Positions 58,734 through 64,000 of a stretch of 64,000 bases of DNA are shown one piece after another. The translations under genes and the position numbers were made by a program. The notes under the pieces were generated by a model. The model did not search any database, was not told where the DNA came from, and saw only the letters and a program-made list of their open reading frames with translations. The number at the start of each line of letters is the position of its first letter. Position 1 is the stretch's first letter. This stretch comes from Filosporella fistucella (taxonomy: Eukaryota > Ascomycota > Leotiomycetes > Helotiales), in NCBI GenBank assembly GCA_030077755.1, contig JAQJZZ010000020.1:186001-250000 (forward strand), in the 5' to 3' direction.

Positions 58734-60160
58734 TGTCCGTGTGTTCTAGGACAGAAGAATAAATCTGTTGATTGGGAATTGTGCTCAGTTTTCGTGCCGA
58801 CTCGTCTCTTTCATGTGTGTGATATTCCCGGAACTCGACATTGGCTTTTTCGAGTTTCAAATTGTATTGTGAATCAGGCGAAACCATGATATGACGAGCC
58901 TCAAGGGTTATATTCGGGCAGTGGATCGTTTTGGAGACTCGCGATCGAACGAGAACTGGACAAAAGGGACACCGCTGATAATGAACTATTAAGGAAGATC
59001 AGCATTCTCTTCGGGAATGGAATACTGGAGGATTCTCAAGGACCCAAGCGGGTTTGCAAGAATGAACCAGTCAATACTAATCATGCCAAGTGAGAAATTG
59101 GGGGCAGTGAAGAAGTTGTTGTTTGTGTTTGGCATTGCCGCGATGTGAAGCTCATTTTAGTGTTCCTTGTCAGCCAGCCAGCCGACTGGAAGCGAGGCTT
59201 CGTGGCTCCTAACAGCACACTAGCTCTACAACTTGCATGCTGAAGAAATACGCTTGACTCCGAAAAAGAAACATCGCCAACACATGCCAAATTTGGCACA
59301 GCGTTGGCGGACCAGAGTGTTAATGTTGACAATTCCATCGTATCTGTACTAAACTGCAACAACCTTGTGCTTATCAGCCCCAGTGGATGACATTCGGGCT
59401 GTCTCGTCTCAACTCTTAGCATTTCATTATGTCCGAATGGCTCAATCTACGGGGTATGCGGTTGCAGTTAGACCGAGCACGCGCTGAAAGCTACACCTAC
59501 GTGATGGAAACCTCCCACATCTCTACCAGTTGGCTCGAAAACATTTTCGACGATTTTTCAGCTCTGATTTGAAGCGTATGCGTGATTCTACACTCCTACA
59601 GTAAGGGTGTACCAGATGGGTTGAAAATATACAGAAATCTCACAATGAGCCGCCCTTACACGAGGGTTCTGTTCTAACCTTATCTTACAAGATGGTTCAT
59701 AACAGTGCCGTCGATTCTGTTGGCTGAGAAGTTGTTTATGCCATGCAAGCGCATGCAATGTTACGGAGATATCTTTGGGCTGTCATTCATATGACTCTTG
59801 CTGGGTATATACCTATTCGAAGTGAAACCATTTGGAAGCTGAGCGTGGAGGGCTGAACAGCCGCGCCACCGCAATCACCAAAGCTCAACCACCCGCTGCA
59901 TAAACGAGTGAACGAATAAGCAACGAATTACAGTCTAGTGAGACAAATCGGTTGATAGGGAAAAACTCTGTCTTGAATTGAGACTAGATACAGTCTGGCT
60001 GTGCCAGAAAGACGGAACAAGTACTCAAATGCTCCTTTGACACGTATTTGAGTCGTTTCCATATAGTTTCTGAGCTTGGATATGTCAAAGGGCATTATCC
60101 TTCAAAAGCTTGAAAGCGGCATTCATTTCAATTGATTGTAGAGTTTCCATACTTTCGACT
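58734..60160. other. Intergenic, no gene recognised
   Basis: No supported gene. A minus-strand frame at 59,081-59,422 has no family features. The right end is the promoter of the FAD oxidase. Confidence 0.55.
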
Positions 60161-61719
60161 ATGGGTGCATCGCAAAGCTCCTTTGCCACATTGATTAAAT
60201 CTGCTCTGGACAACGACGATGTGCTGTACGCCTTTCCAAGCGATCCTTTCTACCGCCTGAAAAATGTGAAGCCTTACAATCTTTCTATTCCAATTACACC
60301 TGTTGTGGTAACCTACCCAAGGAATACAGAGCAGGTTGCTAAAATAGTGAAATGTGCCGCTGATGCCAACCTTAAGGTGCAGGCAAGGTGCGGAGGGCAT
60401 AGCTTTGCAAACTACTGTATTTCCCCATATGTGACAAGATTTTCGTGCACTTACTGGAAACAGGCCTTGGAGGTGCAGATGGCGCCGTTGTTATCGACCT
60501 AAAACACTTTCAGAAGTTCTCCATGAATCGAATGACATGGCGCGCAACCGTCGGAGGCGGCACTTTACTGGGTGATCTCACCAAACGACTCCATGAAGCT
60601 GGGAATCGAGCAATAGCCCATGGAACATGCCCTCAAGTTGGAATTGGAGGGCATGCCACAATCGGAGGCATGGGACCAAGTTCTCGTCTTTATGGAACTG
60701 CTTTGGACCATGTTGAGGAGGTGGAAATCGTGCTTGCTGATTCTACTGTCAAACGAGCATCAGCGACTGAGAACACCGACATTTTCTGGGCTGTGAGAGG
60801 CGCTGGCGCAAGTTTCGGCATCATCACCGAATTTGTACTCCGCACTGAACCCGAGCCAGGAGAAGTAGTCCAATTTTCATACTCCTTGACCGTTGGCTCC
60901 TACGCATCCATGGGAGATGCATTCAAAGCATGGCAAAGATTCATCTCTGATCCAAACCTCACGCGAAAATTTGCCTCAGAGGTAATATTTACTCATTTTG
61001 GCATGATTGTATCAGGTACCTATTTCGGATCGAGAGAAGAATTCGATGATCTGAGTATAGATTCTAAATTTCCCGGGCACCAAAATTCCAAAACCGTCAT
61101 TTTCAAAGATTGGATGGGGCTCGTAGGACACTGGGCGCAAAGAATGGGATTACTACTTGGTGGAGGATTGCCGGTTCCTTTCTATACTAAATCCCTCACA
61201 TTCAACGAATGCAATCTCATTCCCGATCATGTTATCGACCAGTTTTTGGGATATCTGGATGCAGTCAGGAAGGGGACTATGATATGGTTTGTGATTTTCG
61301 ATCTACAAGGCGGGGCAATAAACGACGTTCCACAAGAAGCCACGGCTTACGCCCACCGCGACGCCCTGTTTTTCATGCAATCATATGCAGTAGGCGTTGG
61401 GAAAGTCTCAGAGACTACCAAGAACTTTCTCAGGGGTCTGAATCTGCTTATTAAGGATGGAATGCCGGGTGGGAAAAGCTTGGGTACGTATCCGGGATAT
61501 GTGGATCCTGAGTTAGTTGATGGACAAAGGGAATACTGGGGAGAGAATCTGCCGAGGTTAGAAAGGATCAAAAGGATGGTAGATCCAGATGATGTTTTCT
61601 CGAATCCGCAGAGTGTGAGGCCGGCGATAAGAAGCGGGGATAGGGAGTATGGAAAAGAGGTTGTTGTGGAAAAAGTGGTGGAGAGGAAGACGTCGAGGTG
61701 GGGGAGGTTGTGTAGATGA
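60161..61719 (+). CDS. FAD-linked oxidase of the berberine-bridge/oligosaccharide oxidase family
   Basis: Exons 60,161-60,416 and 60,464-61,719 (47-bp intron) give 503 residues. The PCMH-type FAD domain is shown by VVVTYPRNTEQVA, RCGGHSF with His80 and AHGTCPQVGIGGH with Cys141. These are the two residues that bind FAD covalently in bicovalent members such as glucooligosaccharide oxidase. GAGASFGIITEF follows, and the C-terminal BBE segment has NLPRLERIKRMVDPDDVF. There is no clear signal peptide (MGASQSSFATLIKSAL), so it may be intracellular or unconventionally placed. The C-terminus is unusually basic and extended (VVVEKVVERKTSRWGRLCR). Substrates in the family include sugars and alkaloid-like secondary metabolites; none can be assigned here. 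Confidence 0.92.
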
Positions 61720-62118
61720 AATTTATGAGAACGTCAGCACAAGGTGTTTTATTTTTGTGTTTAGCATTGGAGTTTGGGCGCTTTCTAAGGACTCTATCTA
61801 GATTTTTAGGGTGATTAGACGTTTCTTGAGTAAATCTCAAACTGTGAACCTAGATTCCATGCTACGGTGACGGCAATAGTGTAAGAGTCTATGGTTCCTC
61901 TAGGCCATTTTTTCTCTTATATCCAACTTCCAAGTATATGCAACGGTATGTTCAAATCATCCTCTATCCAAGCATGGTATAACTATCGTAATCTTACAAC
62001 AAGGAAATGAAAGTCAACTTGTAACGCCATGCTCTTTGCTCAGAGCTAAATGCAACCTCCAAGGAACGCCATCCTCTATTCCATTTTCGAAAATTCCTAA
62101 TCAGACACAGCAAATTCA
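61720..62118. other. Intergenic between convergent genes
   Basis: No gene recognised. Confidence 0.6.
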
Positions 62119-63696
62119 TCACTCAGCCTCCCAAATCAATTCCACCACTCCGTCCTTCTCAAACATGCTATACCAGTCCCCATTCTCCTGAAAACTCCAC
62201 CTCGTATCCTCCCACTTCCTAATATAAGTCTGCACCACAGTCCCATCTTTCTTCCTCTCAGCCTCCATCAACTCCCAAGCGACTTTCCGTCCCGTTTGCA
62301 ACAAGCTCTTACGTCCCGGTCCGAGCATGAAGTCGAGATTCCAGCCATAGTCATCTGGCGCAGCATGGAAAGTGCGCTCCATTTGTTGTATGTTGAAATT
62401 GATTCCTTTGGGATAGTACGCGATGGAATAGCCATTACTGATAATGAAGTCATCAGCTGTTTGGAAGCGTTGCAGGAAACAAGCTTCGCCACATGCGTGG
62501 ATGACTTGAGCGCCTGCGTATGGGCGCGCTGTGTGCCATACCCCGCCTTTGAAGTGGTGGAGGGAGAGGGGAGAAATTCCTGCTTCGTAGAAACCTGATG
62601 GGTCGCCTTGGATGTCGAGTTGATGTAAGTCACGCAGGAGAGAGAGCTGCACGTCTGTGTGCTCGTAGATGCATTTTCGGAGGAGGATGTCGCCTTGTGG
62701 TCCCCATCCGGTGTTGGATTCTTGGATCTTCTCGGCGGTGCTGCATTGGTCGTAAAGTGCAGCGATTTTCTCGGCCAGAGAGAGGGAAAAGAATACTCCT
62801 GCGCCGCCGAAAGCTTGGGAGCCGTGCCGTTTGATGTTGATGACGTCTTCCGAGAAGGTCCCTATGTAGAGATCTTGCTTGTGGTCGTATTTCGATAGGC
62901 GGCGCAGTAAGGCATGCATTGATGGAAAGAATGTATCGTCATCGCACATGACGAGGAACTTGCGGCTTTTGCTGGAATTATCGTCGTAGAGTGCGGGCAA
63001 TAGTGACAGGTATCGCGCGGCCATTTCGTCTGAACTATTGGAGTGATAGACTTTGACGTCAATTCCCATCGATTGCATTGTTCTCCTTGACTCCTCGAGC
63101 TGTTCGTCTGTAGCATCTACCAGGCGGAGGACCAGCCCTGCGCCATTAGATCTTCCCTCCCCATCTGTCAACCAATGTGCCCATTCTTTCATTGGTCCTA
63201 TCTTTTTGTCGTTCAATCGTTGGTAGGTTGTTGAAATTCCAAACAAAAGTTCCGAAGCATCGACTGTGTTTGGAGTTGGTGACTTGCTAATAGGTACTTC
63301 CAAAGGACTTAGGCATGTTGCCTTCATGGGTGGGTTGTGGATATCAATGGAGTCGAATCCCATAGGAAATAAACTCTTGTCCAACTTTGTCATCGACTCC
63401 CTTCTGATATCCTGCCTGTGAAATCGAACATGTCTTCTTGCGTAATCGATACTATTAGTCAAGTTGTATCGCTCTTGAAGTGTTTGTAAATTTGTTGCAT
63501 TTAGAGCGCAACTCCTTGGACGCTGCCGTGTGATATTCTGAATAGGAATTATTTGTGGGCGCAGGGTGTGAGGTTGGTCCACAATGGGTCGCAGTGTATA
63601 AATGAAAAAAACGAGACAAAAGGCGACGAGACATACGACCCGCGTAAACGTATTGCGAGGACTCAATCGACTCCCAGTTGTGATTGGAGATCCCAT
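62119..63696 (-). CDS. Type II membrane glycosyltransferase (fringe/GT31-like, DUF604)
   Basis: Single exon, 525 residues from the ATG at 63,696 (the frame further upstream has only TTG). A short basic N-terminus and a membrane anchor at about residues 20-36 (RVVCLVAFCLVFFIYTL) are followed by a stem. The catalytic domain contains LLFGISTTYQRL, LVMCDDDTFFPS with the acidic DDD metal-binding motif, DLYIGTFSED, FGGAGVFFSLSLAEKI, NTGWGPQGDILL and SPLSLHHFKGG. This set is shared by fringe-type galactosyl/GlcNAc transferases and the fungal/plant DUF604 group. Golgi location and a glycan acceptor are expected but not specified. The downstream gene is convergent. Confidence 0.88.
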   Translation of the reverse strand: MGSPITTGSRLSPRNTFTRVVCLVAFCLVFFIYTLRPIVDQPHTLRPQIIPIQNITRQRPRSCALNATNLQTLQERYNLTNSIDYARRHVRFHRQDIRRESMTKLDKSLFPMGFDSIDIHNPPMKATCLSPLEVPISKSPTPNTVDASELLFGISTTYQRLNDKKIGPMKEWAHWLTDGEGRSNGAGLVLRLVDATDEQLEESRRTMQSMGIDVKVYHSNSSDEMAARYLSLLPALYDDNSSKSRKFLVMCDDDTFFPSMHALLRRLSKYDHKQDLYIGTFSEDVINIKRHGSQAFGGAGVFFSLSLAEKIAALYDQCSTAEKIQESNTGWGPQGDILLRKCIYEHTDVQLSLLRDLHQLDIQGDPSGFYEAGISPLSLHHFKGGVWHTARPYAGAQVIHACGEACFLQRFQTADDFIISNGYSIAYYPKGINFNIQQMERTFHAAPDDYGWNLDFMLGPGRKSLLQTGRKVAWELMEAERKKDGTVVQTYIRKWEDTRWSFQENGDWYSMFEKDGVVELIWEAE

Positions 63697-64000
63697 AATG
63701 AGCGAGGATTTCAAGAGAGGAAAGAAACAAATAGTGGAACTTGCAATGAAAGAAACATTTAACGATATAGAAAGAGATTGTGCAACAACTTAAGTCATAT
63801 AAGGAGGTCTGTTGGTTGTACCCTGTGGATAGTTGTTCCCTGAAATAAATATCAGCAGATACTACTGCAATATCAGGGGCCCTGGCTATCAGGGAAAGTA
63901 CTGCAGTCCCGCGTTACTCCAAACGGTAGCAGCATGTGTTGGGGGACTCGTCATGGTGTTGGTTCGTTTGCAGATGATCAAAGTCGGTTCATCTGTTGGA
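63697..64000. other. Promoter region at window edge
   Basis: Upstream of the glycosyltransferase gene. It contains two TATCAGGG units around GCCCTGG near 63,876-63,895. No gene seen. Confidence 0.5.

Noticed and set aside
59081..59422. 113-codon minus-strand frame
   Set aside because: No domain, no paralogue and no supporting splice sites; treated as chance.
39911..63696. Secondary-metabolite cluster around the FAD oxidase, NmrA-like and hydrolase genes
   Set aside because: No polyketide synthase, peptide synthetase, terpene cyclase, cluster transporter or zinc-cluster regulator is seen, and unrelated housekeeping genes lie between them.

Overview
The window looks like nuclear DNA of a filamentous ascomycete. 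Coding genes are split by short GT-AG introns (44-106 bp) with CTAAY/CTGAY-type branch points, intergenic distances are moderate, and one long AT-rich block of retrotransposon relics carries a repeat-induced point mutation (RIP) pattern. Gene content fits Leotiomycetes such as Sclerotiniaceae, but that is an inference from general appearance, not a database match.

Region 1-14,520 is a RIP-degraded transposon graveyard with no intact gene. It holds a Ty3/gypsy chromovirus relic with an integrase-linked chromodomain (1-5,545, cut by the window edge), a second and different Ty3/gypsy relic (about 5,900-10,600), a nested tandem repeat of about 600 bp in 2.3 copies (11,666-13,040), and AT-rich sequence I cannot identify. 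The change to normal composition near 14,520 is abrupt.

Region 14,521-31,400 is gene-bearing: a small membrane protein; pyrroline-5-carboxylate reductase divergent from an aldo-keto reductase, with a perfect 26-bp palindrome between them; two tandem paralogues of a secreted/single-pass membrane family; a secreted cupin; an unresolved or decayed locus; and a large SH3-RasGEF gene. Region 31,400-39,900 is a long gene-poor interval with pyrimidine/purine strand asymmetry and microsatellites.

Region 39,900-64,000 holds a GT71-type mannosyltransferase, a MYND zinc-finger gene with an apparent frame break, an NmrA-like protein, a third copy of the membrane family (with a GC-AG intron), an alpha/beta hydrolase, cobalamin-independent methionine synthase, an arsenite methyltransferase with an ATATCGA-motif cluster in its promoter, a ten-exon GH43 plus CBM35-like galactanase, an unresolved proline-rich locus with an internal repeat, a bicovalent-type FAD oxidase, and a type II membrane glycosyltransferase.

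The genes do not form one pathway or an obvious secondary-metabolite cluster. Themes are primary metabolism (proline, methionine), surface and secreted proteins (cupin, GH43, two Golgi-type glycosyltransferases, the three-member membrane family) and stress handling (arsenic methylation, aldo-keto reductase, NmrA). Splice models were built by hand from reading frame, splice consensus and family continuity; none is confirmed by transcripts.
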